From Anaerolineae bacterium (GTDB taxonomy: Bacteria; Chloroflexota; Anaerolineae; Aggregatilineales; UBA2796): a stretch of 42,136 nt of DNA. Shown here in pieces: positions 16,108 to 25,269 of the stretch (position 1 is its first letter; each line of letters starts with the position of its first letter). Both the position numbers and the translations under genes were made by a program. The notes below the pieces were generated by a model, which had not been told where the DNA came from, ran no database searches, and saw only the letters and a list, made by a program, of their open reading frames with translations. The stretch lies in the NCBI GenBank assembly GCA_025055255.1, contig JANWYI010000032.1:1-42136 (forward strand). Reading direction: 5' to 3'.

Positions 16108-18639
16108 CTACTGAATGTTTCTGGAGCAATAGTTACCTGTGCGTCCGAGGTACTGCTGCATCCATGCGCAGCCGAGCGGCGGCACAACATATAGGTTGAA
16201 GTCACGCTCACGGTTGTACGCCTCAACGCGAATGACGACGCCTCTCGGAAAGACCTCTGAAAGTTCCTCGACCAAAGTCTCATCGTTTGGATGAAAGAAA
16301 AAGAGCATTTGACGGTCAGGGCGCATTTCGAAAGGTGTGCCGATGTTGAAGCGCAGCAAATCGAAAATGCGCTGCACGACATCCTCGCGCAGCACGCCGT
16401 TATTCCACTTCGGTGCGCCTGACTCAATAGCCAGTGCGCGATGATCCCACCAATACGGAAAAGCAACCATGAAAGCATTGCCGTAAGCGCCTGTACTCTC
16501 GGCAAAGCCGCGCAGGATCGTGCCTGCTTGCCGATATGGAAAGGTCGAGTTGCGGTAGTCGCGCATGGCGTCTACAAAATAGCGCTCATAGTTGATTGAC
16601 GCGGCGACTAGCACAACGATCACAGCTATCACATAGACGGCACGGCGCAGCCACAAGCGCGGCATGCCTTGTGCAATGCCGATCACGCTGACTGCCATGC
16701 CGAATGCTGCGATCAGGTAAACTACGGGCAAGGCGCCACTAGCGCGCGTAGCACTCGGCACCTCGATGATGAAGGCGATTGCCAGAGCCGAAGGCAGGAT
16801 CAGCACGAAAATGCCGAACGGCAACAACCACTCAGCAGGATCGCGTCGCCGCACCATGCGTCCAATCAGCACGCCCAGTCCTATCACGAAGAAAGCGCCT
16901 GCGTAAGGATCAAGTTGCGGCGTACCGTCAGGATCGCCTGTAATCCATGCAGTGTCACCGCGCTGATTGAACATCAGCAGCGAGCGGCGCAGTGTCTCGC
17001 CCAGCACGCCGAGGTTCTTCTGAAAGGCTGCGAGCCGATCCTCGACTTGTGCCGCGCGCTGACCGATCAGCTCACCTTTTTCATTGTAGATGTCAATCAC
17101 GTCCTCGCCGAAGAGCCTGCCAGTCGTGCGCTCTAGGAAGAACTCAGGGTAGTCGTAGAAATAGCGCGCTAGTGGCACGAAGACGGCAAAGGCGACTACG
17201 ACTAGAGCGACGAAGTTGAAAACGTAGACGCGCAACGTCTGCCAACTGCGAGCGCGCCAAATCACTGCCAAGATGAAGGCGATGATGACCAGCAGCGGCA
17301 CAATGCGCACTGCCTGATAGAAATACAAGCCCGCGCCGAGCAATAAACCGCTGATGATCCAATCGCCGCGCCGATTGTAGCGCACAGCGCGCGTCAAAAA
17401 GACCAAGATCAGTGTGACAATCAGCGGAGTCAGCGCAATCCGCAAGCCAAGCCGCGAGAGCATGATGTGCCAATAGCTGATCGAGACGAACGCTGCCATC
17501 AGCACGCCTGTCAGATTGCCTAGCTCTCGATTTTCCTCGCCATACATCGCGCGTCCGAGCCAGTAGGCGAGCAAGATGGTCAGCAAGCCTTCCAAGCCGC
17601 TTGTCAGCTTGAGCAGCTCAAAGCTGATCGGAATGCCTGTGATCTGGTGCAACAAGGCGATCAGGTACATCTGGAAGGCTTCGCGTCCGCCATTGTTCGG
17701 AAAGAAGACCGAGCGGTTGCCATCCAGCACCTTTTGCGCGTCTAACGCCTTTTCAACGTGATCGCTAGTCATGTCGGGCAGGTACAGGCTCAGGTTACCT
17801 AGACGCAACCATGCGCCCAGCAGCAAAATCGCCACTAGAGCTGCCACAGTCCATGACCAGCGTGGACGAATCACACTGCGCAATCCTTTGAGCCCAGTCT
17901 GAACGCGCGCTTGCCAGTCTTCGCTTCGCAGGCGCGGCATGAAGACGCCGATCCATGCTAGGATGCTCAGCAGCCATGCTAGTGCGCCGAACGGCGTGAA
18001 CTGATTGTCAGCGTTGAAAAACCACGCCGCAAGGCTGCTCAAAATGCCTGCCAGTGCCAAGACAAGCCGTAGGCCGTGCGTCGCTATGAAGCGGTCTAGC
18101 GGTGCAGCGTAAGTGACGCTGCTTGGTGGCTGCTTGGAATGTGTCAGGCGCGGCAAGCGCTGAAGCGGCAAGCCGACATTGTTCACAGCTGCAATTACAG
18201 CTGCAGCAGACATTACCAAGAGCAACAGCACGCCGCCGAACGGCAAATCGAGGCTGCGGCGCGCCGTTGGCGATTGAAGGTCAGCTGAGCCGATCAGCGC
18301 GGTCACTGTCAAGACTGCTAAGCCAACAGCTAAGGCTGCTTGCTGGCTTGTGACAGGCAACTGTATGGCAGACGGTCGTGCCGAAGGCGCCTCGCGCGCG
18401 ACGGTTTGCTCAGCAGCAGGCGCAGCCACGAATGTGTGTCCTGCAGGCATGAGCCGATCTTCAGGCAACTCGTAGAGCACAGCGCGTAGTTGCCGCCAAG
18501 TTCGGCGCGGCGCGCGCAGGAGATGTCTCAGCAGCTGTGCCAGATTTGGATTGTAGAGCTCAGATGGCGTGGCTGATGAGCTTCCAGACGCAGCCGAAAG
18601 CAATTTATCTAGGTCAACTTGTTCAGGCTGCTCACTCAT
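16108..18639 (-). CDS. Large GT39-like phospholipid-carrier-dependent glycosyltransferase
   Basis: This 843-residue protein has a cytoplasmic N-terminus of about 95 residues, two hydrophobic segments, then about ten more membrane helices. It carries a GT-C type first loop, LSLYLPDMTSDHVEKALDA, and IALLHQITGIPISFELLKL, as in PMT/ArnT-like enzymes. The last about 150 residues are soluble and probably periplasmic. Such enzymes transfer sugars from polyprenyl phosphates to protein or glycan on the outer face of the membrane. I chose the ATG at 18639 because AGGA lies 9 bases upstream; earlier Met codons up to 18771 would enter the divergent promoter gap. It is not in an obvious operon. The 143 bases downstream, before the LysM gene, hold nothing I can name. 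Confidence 0.88.
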   Translation of the reverse strand: MSEQPEQVDLDKLLSAASGSSSATPSELYNPNLAQLLRHLLRAPRRTWRQLRAVLYELPEDRLMPAGHTFVAAPAAEQTVAREAPSARPSAIQLPVTSQQAALAVGLAVLTVTALIGSADLQSPTARRSLDLPFGGVLLLLVMSAAAVIAAVNNVGLPLQRLPRLTHSKQPPSSVTYAAPLDRFIATHGLRLVLALAGILSSLAAWFFNADNQFTPFGALAWLLSILAWIGVFMPRLRSEDWQARVQTGLKGLRSVIRPRWSWTVAALVAILLLGAWLRLGNLSLYLPDMTSDHVEKALDAQKVLDGNRSVFFPNNGGREAFQMYLIALLHQITGIPISFELLKLTSGLEGLLTILLAYWLGRAMYGEENRELGNLTGVLMAAFVSISYWHIMLSRLGLRIALTPLIVTLILVFLTRAVRYNRRGDWIISGLLLGAGLYFYQAVRIVPLLVIIAFILAVIWRARSWQTLRVYVFNFVALVVVAFAVFVPLARYFYDYPEFFLERTTGRLFGEDVIDIYNEKGELIGQRAAQVEDRLAAFQKNLGVLGETLRRSLLMFNQRGDTAWITGDPDGTPQLDPYAGAFFVIGLGVLIGRMVRRRDPAEWLLPFGIFVLILPSALAIAFIIEVPSATRASGALPVVYLIAAFGMAVSVIGIAQGMPRLWLRRAVYVIAVIVVLVAASINYERYFVDAMRDYRNSTFPYRQAGTILRGFAESTGAYGNAFMVAFPYWWDHRALAIESGAPKWNNGVLREDVVQRIFDLLRFNIGTPFEMRPDRQMLFFFHPNDETLVEELSEVFPRGVVIRVEAYNRERDFNLYVVPPLGCAWMQQYLGRTGNYCSRNIQ

Positions 18640-18789
18640 GGGCATGTGTCCTAGTTTTTTGAGCATTCTCAGGCTCATAAGCCTAGCGCCTGTCCTATGA
18701 GTTGGCAAGCGCTCTCGCCATGAAAGGCAAGAAAGCGCTATAGTTGTTTCAGACCGCACACAGATGCTCATTGGCTTGAAAGGCGCACC

Positions 18790-19176
18790 ATGCCTAAGCT
18801 ACTTGTGGTGGATGACGAACCGCTGACTGTTGAGATGCTACAGATGTTTCTGGAGATCAACGGCTATGAGACGGTCGCGGTCTTGGATGGAGAGAGTGCG
18901 TTGCTGACAGTACAGGTCGAGTCGCCTGATGCCGTGTTGCTAGACCTGCAGTTGCCTGACTTGAGCGGCATTGAAGTTTGCCGCAGATTGCGCACGTCGC
19001 CTGAGCTGAGCGCCTTTGCCGAGTTGCCCATTATCATTATCACAGCGCACGGTAATCCAGAGATGCGTCGGCGCGCCTTTGAAGCAGGCGCCAACGCCTA
19101 TTTCACCAAGCCAATCCGCTTTCCTGAGCTGCTGGCTGAGCTCAGGCGTCTGTTAGCAGCACAGCAGGCAAAATAA
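18790..19176 (+). CDS. Stand-alone response-regulator receiver domain
   Basis: The 128 residues are a complete CheY-like receiver: LLVVDDEP (Asp8, Asp9), phospho-acceptor Asp52 in VLLDLQLPDLSG, Thr in IIITAHG and Lys in YFTKPIRF. There is no output domain, so it would act by protein contact or as a phosphorelay intermediate. It is followed after 3 bases by radA, apparently co-transcribed. No kinase is next to it; the nearest histidine-kinase-like gene (24143) lacks the usual His and cannot obviously serve it. Confidence 0.93.
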   Translation: MPKLLVVDDEPLTVEMLQMFLEINGYETVAVLDGESALLTVQVESPDAVLLDLQLPDLSGIEVCRRLRTSPELSAFAELPIIIITAHGNPEMRRRAFEAGANAYFTKPIRFPELLAELRRLLAAQQAK

Positions 19177-19179
19177 GCC

Positions 19180-20568
19180 ATGCCAAAGCCGACCGTCACC
19201 TACATCTGTGAAGCGTGTGGCAGACGCTACACACAGCCTTACGGACGCTGCCCAAATTGCAAGACGTGGGATAGTCTCCGTGAAGTGGTAGAGCAGCCTG
19301 AGCCGAAACCTGCGGCGCGGCAAGTGAGCGTCGCCAATCGTCTCAGCGTGCCGCGCAGCGAGCCGCAGCGCCTGCGCGACGTGCCGAGCGGCGGCGAGGC
19401 GCGTCTGCCTGTGCCTGTGGAGGAATTCTCGCGCGTGCTAGGCGGCGGACTGGTGCCGGGCAGCATCACACTGGTCAGCGGCGACCCGGGCATTGGCAAA
19501 AGCACACTCCTGTTGCAACTAGCAGCGGTCATGGCACAGACCATAGGGCGTGTGCTGTATGCAAGCGGCGAAGAGAGCGCGCGGCAGCTCAAAATGCGCG
19601 CGGATCGGCTTGAAATCGAGGCGGACGAGCTGTTCCTCGTCACTGAGACAAACCTTGAGAGTCTGTTAGCGCATGTTGAGCGGCTCAGTCCGCACGTGCT
19701 GATCGTAGACTCAATCCAGACCATGTACAGCGATGACAAGCCGTCTAGCGCAGGCACGGTCACACAAGTGCGTGAGTGCGCAGCGCGGCTACAGCTATTG
19801 GCGAAGACGAGCGGCATCAGCGTCTTTTTAGTTGGTCACGTCACCAAAGAAGGTGCCATTGCTGGTCCGCGCGTCCTAGAGCACATTGTGGACACGGTGC
19901 TCTATCTCGAAGGCGACGCTTTCCAAGCCTATCGCCTGCTGCGCAGCGTGAAGAACCGCTTCGGCGCGACCAGTGAAGTCGGCGTCTTTGAAATGCGCGA
20001 CAAAGGCATGGTCGAGGTCAGCAATCCCTCTGAGGCATTTTTGGCAGAGCGCGTGGTGAATGCAGCTGGCTCTGCCATTGTGGTGACTATGGAAGGCACG
20101 CGCCCTTTGCTAGTCGAGGTGCAGGCGCTTGCCAGTCCAACGGTCTATCCTAATCCGCGCCGCGCTGCCAACGGCGTGGACTTCAACCGTCTGCAGCTCG
20201 TGACGGCTGTCTTAGTCCGTCGTGTCGGCTTGCGCTTGGCAGAGCAGGACATTTTCGTGAATGTGGTCGGCGGCTTGACGGTAGAGGAGCCAGCTGCTGA
20301 TCTCGCCATTGCCACAGCCATTGCCTCTAGCGTGTGGGATAAGCCGTTGGCTGCGGATTTAGCGCTCATTGGCGAGATCGGCTTGAGTGGCGAGCTGCGC
20401 GCTGTCAGCCAGCTCGCGGCGCGCCTGCGCGAGGCAGCCAAGCTCGGCTTCAAGCGCTGCATCGTGCCGAAGTCGCTGCGCCGCGCCGATCCGTTGCCGC
20501 AGGGCATTCAGGCAATTCCTGCGCGCACTCTGCCAGAGGCACTTGCAATCGCCTTGCCGCGCGACTAG
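19180..20568 (+). CDS. radA: DNA repair protein RadA (Sms)
   Basis: The order of modules is that of RadA: an N-terminal zinc finger with two Cys pairs (YICEACG ... GRCPNC; Cys10, 13, 24, 27), a RecA-like ATPase core with Walker A GDPGIGKST at about 101-109 and HVLIVDSIQTM as Walker B, the family motif KNRFG near 256, and a C-terminal Lon-like domain (VNVVGGLTVEEPAADLA, GEIGLSGELRAV). It is a hexameric helicase that extends branch migration in homologous recombination. Length (462 aa) is usual. The start is the ATG after the receiver gene, with a weak AGCAGG upstream. Confidence 0.97.
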   Translation: MPKPTVTYICEACGRRYTQPYGRCPNCKTWDSLREVVEQPEPKPAARQVSVANRLSVPRSEPQRLRDVPSGGEARLPVPVEEFSRVLGGGLVPGSITLVSGDPGIGKSTLLLQLAAVMAQTIGRVLYASGEESARQLKMRADRLEIEADELFLVTETNLESLLAHVERLSPHVLIVDSIQTMYSDDKPSSAGTVTQVRECAARLQLLAKTSGISVFLVGHVTKEGAIAGPRVLEHIVDTVLYLEGDAFQAYRLLRSVKNRFGATSEVGVFEMRDKGMVEVSNPSEAFLAERVVNAAGSAIVVTMEGTRPLLVEVQALASPTVYPNPRRAANGVDFNRLQLVTAVLVRRVGLRLAEQDIFVNVVGGLTVEEPAADLAIATAIASSVWDKPLAADLALIGEIGLSGELRAVSQLAARLREAAKLGFKRCIVPKSLRRADPLPQGIQAIPARTLPEALAIALPRD

Positions 20569-20609
20569 CAGTACACAATCGTTCAACGCTCTGGAATGAC
20601 TGTCACGCC

Positions 20610-21443
20610 ATGCACGCACCTGAGCAGCCAACTATGCCGCTCTTCTCGCGGCGCACACACTTGATCGTCGCTTCATTGGCTGTGTCTGTCTTTGCGCTGT
20701 GGCTGCTCGGCACGCCCGATGGACTGCTCGGCAAGGCGGCAGCCGTTGGCTATGCCATTTGTCACCAGATTGCTGAGCGGACTTTTCCGATTGACCTTGA
20801 GACGAACTTGCTCATGCCGCTGTGCGCGCGCTGTACAGGCATTTACTTAGGAGTCCTGCTCAGCTTCCTGCTTTTGACGGCGCGCCGAAGGCTGCGCAGC
20901 TATCGCTTTCCGCCTGTGCCGATCATTATCACCTTGATCAGCTTTGTCGGCATACTTGGCGTAGACGGCGTCAACAGCTATTTGACTTTCTTTCCAGGCT
21001 ACCAGCCAATCTATCCGCCTAGCAATCCGTTGCGCTTGCTGACAGGTTTGCTGACAGGCATCGCTGCGACGCACTTGATCGTGCCATTTTTCAATAGCAC
21101 GCTCTGGATGCAGCCGCAGCCGACGCGCAGTCTGGATGGCTGGCGCGACCTGTTGGCAACTTGCGGCATGGCAGGCATTGTAGCGCTCTTAGTGTTGAGC
21201 GAACGTCCACTCATTCGCTGGACGCTTAGCATCTTAAGCAGCCTGAGCGTGGTCGGCTTACTCAGCGCGATTGGCGCAGCGCTGTTCGTCTCAGTGCTGC
21301 GCCGTGAGCGGCAAGCGCGGACGTGGCGCGATCTGATTGTGCCGCTTTTAGCAGGCTTCACGCTCGCCATGCTGCAGTTAGGCGCAATTACAATTGTGCG
21401 CTTCAGCCTGACAGGCACATGGAGCGGCTTTGTGATCAACTAG
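20610..21443 (+). CDS. DUF2085 family membrane protein
   Basis: The family signature is clear: YAICHQIAERTF followed by LLMPLCARCTGIYLG, with conserved Cys and His residues between the first two membrane helices. About six to seven hydrophobic segments cover the rest (277 aa). The function of DUF2085 is not established; the Cys/His motif suggests a metal or redox role. ATG 20610 is assigned, although ATG 20634 would give a tighter N-terminus before the first helix. Its TAG stop shares a CTAG palindrome with the TAG of the convergent DUF402 gene, a 4-base overlap. Confidence 0.88.
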   Translation: MHAPEQPTMPLFSRRTHLIVASLAVSVFALWLLGTPDGLLGKAAAVGYAICHQIAERTFPIDLETNLLMPLCARCTGIYLGVLLSFLLLTARRRLRSYRFPPVPIIITLISFVGILGVDGVNSYLTFFPGYQPIYPPSNPLRLLTGLLTGIAATHLIVPFFNSTLWMQPQPTRSLDGWRDLLATCGMAGIVALLVLSERPLIRWTLSILSSLSVVGLLSAIGAALFVSVLRRERQARTWRDLIVPLLAGFTLAMLQLGAITIVRFSLTGTWSGFVIN

Positions 21444-21919
21444 CCGATCAGCAGCGCAAAAGGCGCGTCGCCGTGCTGAACGCGCACTTTTAACTCGTCT
21501 ACGGCTGCGAGCGCAGCGCGTCGAGTCGCCTCATCTAAAGCTAATTCGGCAAACTCGTCTTCATCGAGCACTAGCACGTCGCCAGCAGGACTGATCCAGA
21601 CGTCTAGCGCTAGGTCGAACCACAGGATGTTCTCAGCGTCAATCAGCGCAGGACGTGCGATGTTGCAATACCAGCCTTTGAGATGTCCGCTGCTCACGTC
21701 GTACAGCTCGAAGATGTTGTACCAGCGATCTGTGTAGAAACGCTCAATCAGCCTATCGCCTGTCCGAAAGGTCACATACGGCAACGGCACGTCCGGTCGG
21801 CTGAAAAATGCCTCAATCGTGACGCTGACAGCTGTGCGCTCAAGGACTCGTCCGCTGTAGCGCATTGCCTCGCTGCCATCAGGCAAAATTTTGCGCACAG
21901 TGATGTACGTCTCGCTCAT
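21440..21919 (-). CDS. DUF402 family protein (FomD/Ntdp-like phosphatase fold)
   Basis: The 159-residue protein has the DUF402 core: RFYTDRWYNIFELYD, GWYCNIARPA, DLALDVWISPAGD and VLDEDEFAEL, the last two giving the acidic metal-binding set. Characterised relatives (FomD and Staphylococcus Ntdp) hydrolyse phosphoanhydride bonds of nucleotides with divalent metal. The start is the ATG at 21919, which overlaps the TGA of the GT39-like gene (ATGA) and lies where family homology begins; the longer reading to 22021 is antisense-like filler. The coupling to a membrane glycosyltransferase could mean removal of a nucleotide by-product, but this is a guess. Confidence 0.88.
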   Translation of the reverse strand: MSETYITVRKILPDGSEAMRYSGRVLERTAVSVTIEAFFSRPDVPLPYVTFRTGDRLIERFYTDRWYNIFELYDVSSGHLKGWYCNIARPALIDAENILWFDLALDVWISPAGDVLVLDEDEFAELALDEATRRAALAAVDELKVRVQHGDAPFALLIG

Positions 21920-23352
21920 GGTGCACTCAGTTCGCAGGTGATTCGATACAGGACGAGCGGCGTGCGCGCAATTGGCTCTAGACGCGCGCCTGCAGCGTTC
22001 AAAATGGCGAGCCAACGCCATGCCGCTGACTCAGGTGCGGCAAAATAGCTCGGCGTCGGCAAATTGCATACGTCGCGGCTGAGCCACTCAGCTGAAGGAT
22101 ACCAAACTAGTTGCGCACGCGGCGAATCGCCCAGATAGTAGCGCAGTTCCCAGCTCAGCCAGTGATCGTAGACGATTGGCGCGCCGTCAAGCCTGTTGAT
22201 ATACGCTGCTAACTGATCCACGCCGCGATAGAGCTCGCTCTGAATACCGATGCTGTGCTCGTTGCGAACTGTGCGCAGCGTGAACGGCACGATTAGTATC
22301 AGGACGGCAAAAGTAGCCATTCGGCTGCGCCAAGTCGCCATACCGTAGCCAATCAGGAGCGCCGTAAGCGGCACGAGCGGCAACAGGTAGCGGTCATAGA
22401 TTGGAAAGGCGACAAGCCAGTAGGCAAGCAACGTGGCGAGCAAGCCGCAAGCTGCAATCAAGGCGACGACTGAGGCGCGCGTCGGCGCTTGAAAAGCTTG
22501 CCATGTGCCGTACGCACTGATCAGCAGCAACGGCACAAAGCCGACACTTTCACCATACAGTGAAAGCCAACGCGCAAGGCGCGGCAGCACTTCGTCAGAC
22601 CGAATTAAACGCAAAGCGCCGGGATTGAGGATGCCGAGCGTCCAAAAATCAACAGGCGCAGCGCGCGCTGCGCTCCAAGCCGCTAATGCCAGACTCACAG
22701 CTAGGATCGGTGCGCTGAACGTCACAATTGTGCGCCAAGTCAGCCGCTGCAGACCAGCTGCGCCGATGAGCAGGTAGATCGGCAAGAAGTGTAGTGCACT
22801 CTGCTTAGTAGCGATTGCACACGCGGCAAATACGCCTGCCCAAAGCGCCTGAGCGCGACCGAGCATCAGCGCACACAGCGTGCAGCACAGCGTGAGCAGC
22901 GGATCGTGGAAGGCGCTACCGCTGAAAGCCAGATCGAATGGCGAGAGCGCTATGATCGCGGCAACGATCAGAGCTACACGCTGACTGATCAAGCGTCGCG
23001 CCAATGCATAGCACACAGCAACGTTCGTCAGGCTGAAAAAGACAGCAGGCAGGCGCGCTGTGAACTCGCTCTCACCAAGTGCGCTGAAGCTGAGCGCATT
23101 GACGAACATGCCGAGCGGCGGCTTGTCGAGCGGCGCGTCACTCAGCAGCAGGTCACCATAGCGCGACATGCGTCGTGCGTAGGTTGCATAGAGCGCCTCA
23201 TCAGGGTGAAAACGGACATCGTGAGTCAGCACAGCGAAGCGCAGTGCAGCGGCGAGCAGGAGCAGCAAACTCAGTTGGTGAAGCGATAGCGCAGCAGCGT
23301 CCACGCAGCGATTGGCGCGTCTGTCCACTTGATTTTCTTGCCTTCGTGCCAT
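21916..23352 (-). CDS. GT39-type (ArnT/PMT-like) membrane glycosyltransferase
   Basis: After a charged cytoplasmic N-terminus comes a first helix, then RFHPDEALYATYARRMSRYGD, the first periplasmic loop with the catalytic-type acidic pair (PDE) of GT-C enzymes, and LDKPPLGMFVNALSF, very like ArnT/PMT_2 proteins. About ten further membrane helices and a short C-terminal soluble part complete 478 residues. It would use a polyprenyl-phosphate sugar donor. The ATG at 23352 overlaps the end of the upstream GT2 gene by 82 bases. A shorter TTG start after that stop exists at 23268 but has no binding site, whereas GGA lies just upstream of 23352. The adjoining GT2 enzyme is a natural source of its donor. 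Confidence 0.91.
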   Translation of the reverse strand: MARRQENQVDRRANRCVDAAALSLHQLSLLLLLAAALRFAVLTHDVRFHPDEALYATYARRMSRYGDLLLSDAPLDKPPLGMFVNALSFSALGESEFTARLPAVFFSLTNVAVCYALARRLISQRVALIVAAIIALSPFDLAFSGSAFHDPLLTLCCTLCALMLGRAQALWAGVFAACAIATKQSALHFLPIYLLIGAAGLQRLTWRTIVTFSAPILAVSLALAAWSAARAAPVDFWTLGILNPGALRLIRSDEVLPRLARWLSLYGESVGFVPLLLISAYGTWQAFQAPTRASVVALIAACGLLATLLAYWLVAFPIYDRYLLPLVPLTALLIGYGMATWRSRMATFAVLILIVPFTLRTVRNEHSIGIQSELYRGVDQLAAYINRLDGAPIVYDHWLSWELRYYLGDSPRAQLVWYPSAEWLSRDVCNLPTPSYFAAPESAAWRWLAILNAAGARLEPIARTPLVLYRITCELSAP

Positions 23353-23954
23353 TCGCGTCCGTTGTAGCTGATTGGGACTTCGTAAATGCGGTAGCCGCGC
23401 TTCAGCACTTTAGCGGTGATCTCTGGCTCAAACTCGAAGCGACGCGAGCGCAGCTTAATGCCTTGCACCACTTCGGCACAGAAGACTTTGTAGCACGTTT
23501 CCATGTCGCTCAGAATCGTGTTGTACAGGATATTGGTCATGAAGGTGAGGATTTTGTTGGCGACCATGTTCCAGAAGAACATGGTCTTGCGCGGACCGCC
23601 CAAAAAGCGCGAGCCGTAGACAACCTTGGCGCGTCCTTCTTGAATAGGTTTGAGCAGGGCAGGATAGTCGCGCGGATCGTACTCTAGGTCAGCGTCTTGG
23701 ATCAGGAAGACATCGCCTCTAGCGGCTGCAAAGCCTGTGCGCACAGCCGCGCCTTTGCCTTGATTGCGGTCGTGGTAGATAATGCGCACTTGCGGATCAG
23801 GCGGCAAGTTGGTGAGCACCTCACGCGTGCCGTCTGTTGAGCCGTCATCCACCACAATGATTTCGTAGGCGAGGTTGACTGCTTTCACTGCAGCCAAGAT
23901 TTGCTCGATTGTGGCGACCTCGTTATAGCAAGGAATAATTACAGAGAGTTTCAA
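23271..23954 (-). CDS. Family 2 glycosyltransferase, polyprenyl-phosphate type
   Basis: The sequence KLSVIIPCYNEVATIEQIL and EIIVVDDGSTDGT mark the GT2 nucleotide-sugar fold, with IQDADLEYDPRDY as the metal-binding DxD region and YGSRFLGG later, as in DPM1/GtrB-like enzymes. I place the start at TTG 23954: AAAAGGTGGG lies about 10 bases upstream, homology begins there, and the likely promoter (23991-24019) would put the transcript start near 23984, downstream of the alternative TTG at 23990. The 227-residue enzyme would make the lipid-linked sugar for the GT39-like transferase encoded next. Confidence 0.92.
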   Translation of the reverse strand: MKLSVIIPCYNEVATIEQILAAVKAVNLAYEIIVVDDGSTDGTREVLTNLPPDPQVRIIYHDRNQGKGAAVRTGFAAARGDVFLIQDADLEYDPRDYPALLKPIQEGRAKVVYGSRFLGGPRKTMFFWNMVANKILTFMTNILYNTILSDMETCYKVFCAEVVQGIKLRSRRFEFEPEITAKVLKRGYRIYEVPISYNGREWHEGKKIKWTDAPIAAWTLLRYRFTN

Positions 23955-23990
23955 CTGAATCGACCCACCTTTTCGTAAAATGGCGCGCAA

Positions 23991-24019
23991 AGTATAGCCA
24001 AAGTTGGCAGGTTTGACCA
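23991..24019 (-). promoter_or_regulatory. Sigma70-like promoter for the GT2-GT39-DUF402 operon
   Basis: On the minus strand TGGTCA (24014-24019) and TATACT (23991-23996) are 17 bases apart. The -10 matches 5 of 6 positions. It lies in the 188-base divergent gap before the histidine-kinase-like gene, and its position rules against translation starting at 23990. I found no comparable promoter for the plus-strand gene in the same gap. Confidence 0.5.
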
Positions 24020-24142
24020 GAAGTTAAGCCGACAATCTGCCTACTCAGGAAGCAGGTGAGGCACATTGCGCAAAAAGCAAGGCGCGTGCTAAGCTAATAG
24101 GCACATCTCTATTGGCGTGTTGCGTGATGCAAACTTTGTGCC

Positions 24143-25255
24143 ATGAACGACTCGAAATCCATTCCACCCGACCTCGACCTTCGGCGGCTGATTGACCGCA
24201 TGGGCTATGGCGTGCTGGTCTTTGACTCAGCAGATCGGCTTGTGCTGGATAACGCGGCGGCGCGCGACATGCTCGGTCCAAACCTGACGCTCATCCGCGC
24301 AGAAGGCTGGTTGGCAGCTGCCATGTTGCTGGACGCACGCCGCGCTGAAGGTCCAAGCGCCGATGAGGTTCGCGCGCGCGCGCTCAGCACAGGCGAGCCC
24401 GTGCGCTTCCATACCTTGCTCACAGGCGCTTATGTGCCCTGCTGGGCAGTCTCAGTTCAAGGCAACAACGGTCAGCTCTACACGCTGATCAGCATGGAGC
24501 AGACTGACTGGGGCGCCCTACGCGAGTTCATGTCCACTTTCCGCACAGAGGCGCGCCTTGCTGTTGAAAGCACGCGCGGACACGCCGATTTGATCATGCA
24601 GCTGATGCGCAAGCGTCCGCCGGGCATGACAGCTGACCAACTGGCAGGGCGTGTCAAAGGCTTTGCCGAGATCATCGCCACACATATGTATCGCCTAGAA
24701 ATGCTGCTCGATTTGCTCTATCGGCTGGAGATCATCCGCACAGGGCAGCTACCGGCACTGGTCAGCCGTGACCGACGCAAGCTGAAATTGGCAGACTTTG
24801 TGGAGGACTTTCTCGAAGGGCTGATTCAAGAGCAGCCGCTCGATCCTATTCACTCTGAGACGCTGCGTGATCGACTGATCGTGCAGATTCCTAGCAACAT
24901 CACAGTCATAGCTTCGCCTGAGTACTTGCGCAAAGCATTGCATGACGTGCTGCGCAACGCGATCATGTATAGTCCGCCGAATTCGCCGATTATCTTGCGC
25001 GCCGCTCGCCTAGCGCCAAGCGACGTCGTCCAGATTGACATTGTGGATCAAGGCTGCGGCATTCGCGCTAAGGAGGCAGATCGAGTCTTTGCGCCGTTCC
25101 AACGCGCACGTCAGCCACAGGTCATGGCAGAGTTCGGCTATGGCATCAGTCTATACTTGGTCAAGGCAGAGCTGGATGCTATGGGTGGGCGCATTTGGTA
25201 TGAGAGCGAAGAAGGCGTCGGCACAACTTTCAGCATTAAGCTCTCAGGGTCATAA
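24143..25255 (+). CDS. Histidine-kinase-like protein with PAS-like N-terminus, canonical His absent
   Basis: Residues about 15-120 look like a PAS-type sensor (GYGVLVFDSADRLVLDN). The dimerisation helix region TEARLAVESTRGHADLI (135-151) aligns with the usual HELRTPL-GYADLL pattern, but Thr135 stands where the phosphorylated His should be. The ATP-binding domain is complete: N-box VLRNAIMYSP (Asn272), G1 VDQGCGI (301-307), and G2 FGYGISLYLVKAELDAMGG. So it should bind ATP but may not autophosphorylate in the standard way, unless His147 or another residue substitutes. There is no membrane helix; it is cytoplasmic. It precedes an HDAC-family gene by 14 bases. It could be a pseudokinase regulator or a relative of His-less signal proteins. 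Confidence 0.88.
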   Translation: MNDSKSIPPDLDLRRLIDRMGYGVLVFDSADRLVLDNAAARDMLGPNLTLIRAEGWLAAAMLLDARRAEGPSADEVRARALSTGEPVRFHTLLTGAYVPCWAVSVQGNNGQLYTLISMEQTDWGALREFMSTFRTEARLAVESTRGHADLIMQLMRKRPPGMTADQLAGRVKGFAEIIATHMYRLEMLLDLLYRLEIIRTGQLPALVSRDRRKLKLADFVEDFLEGLIQEQPLDPIHSETLRDRLIVQIPSNITVIASPEYLRKALHDVLRNAIMYSPPNSPIILRAARLAPSDVVQIDIVDQGCGIRAKEADRVFAPFQRARQPQVMAEFGYGISLYLVKAELDAMGGRIWYESEEGVGTTFSIKLSGS

Positions 25256-25269
25256 AGCGAGCGATCATC

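Noticed and set aside
16002-16505. Long open frame overlapping the end of the GT39-like gene
   Set aside because: Its sequence is Cys/Ser/Arg-rich with no family motif and is in a shadow frame of the GT39-like gene, which has clear membrane helices.
19239-19817. 192-codon frame antisense to radA
   Set aside because: Ser/Arg-rich composition typical of the complement of a GC-rich gene; radA motifs fully explain the region.
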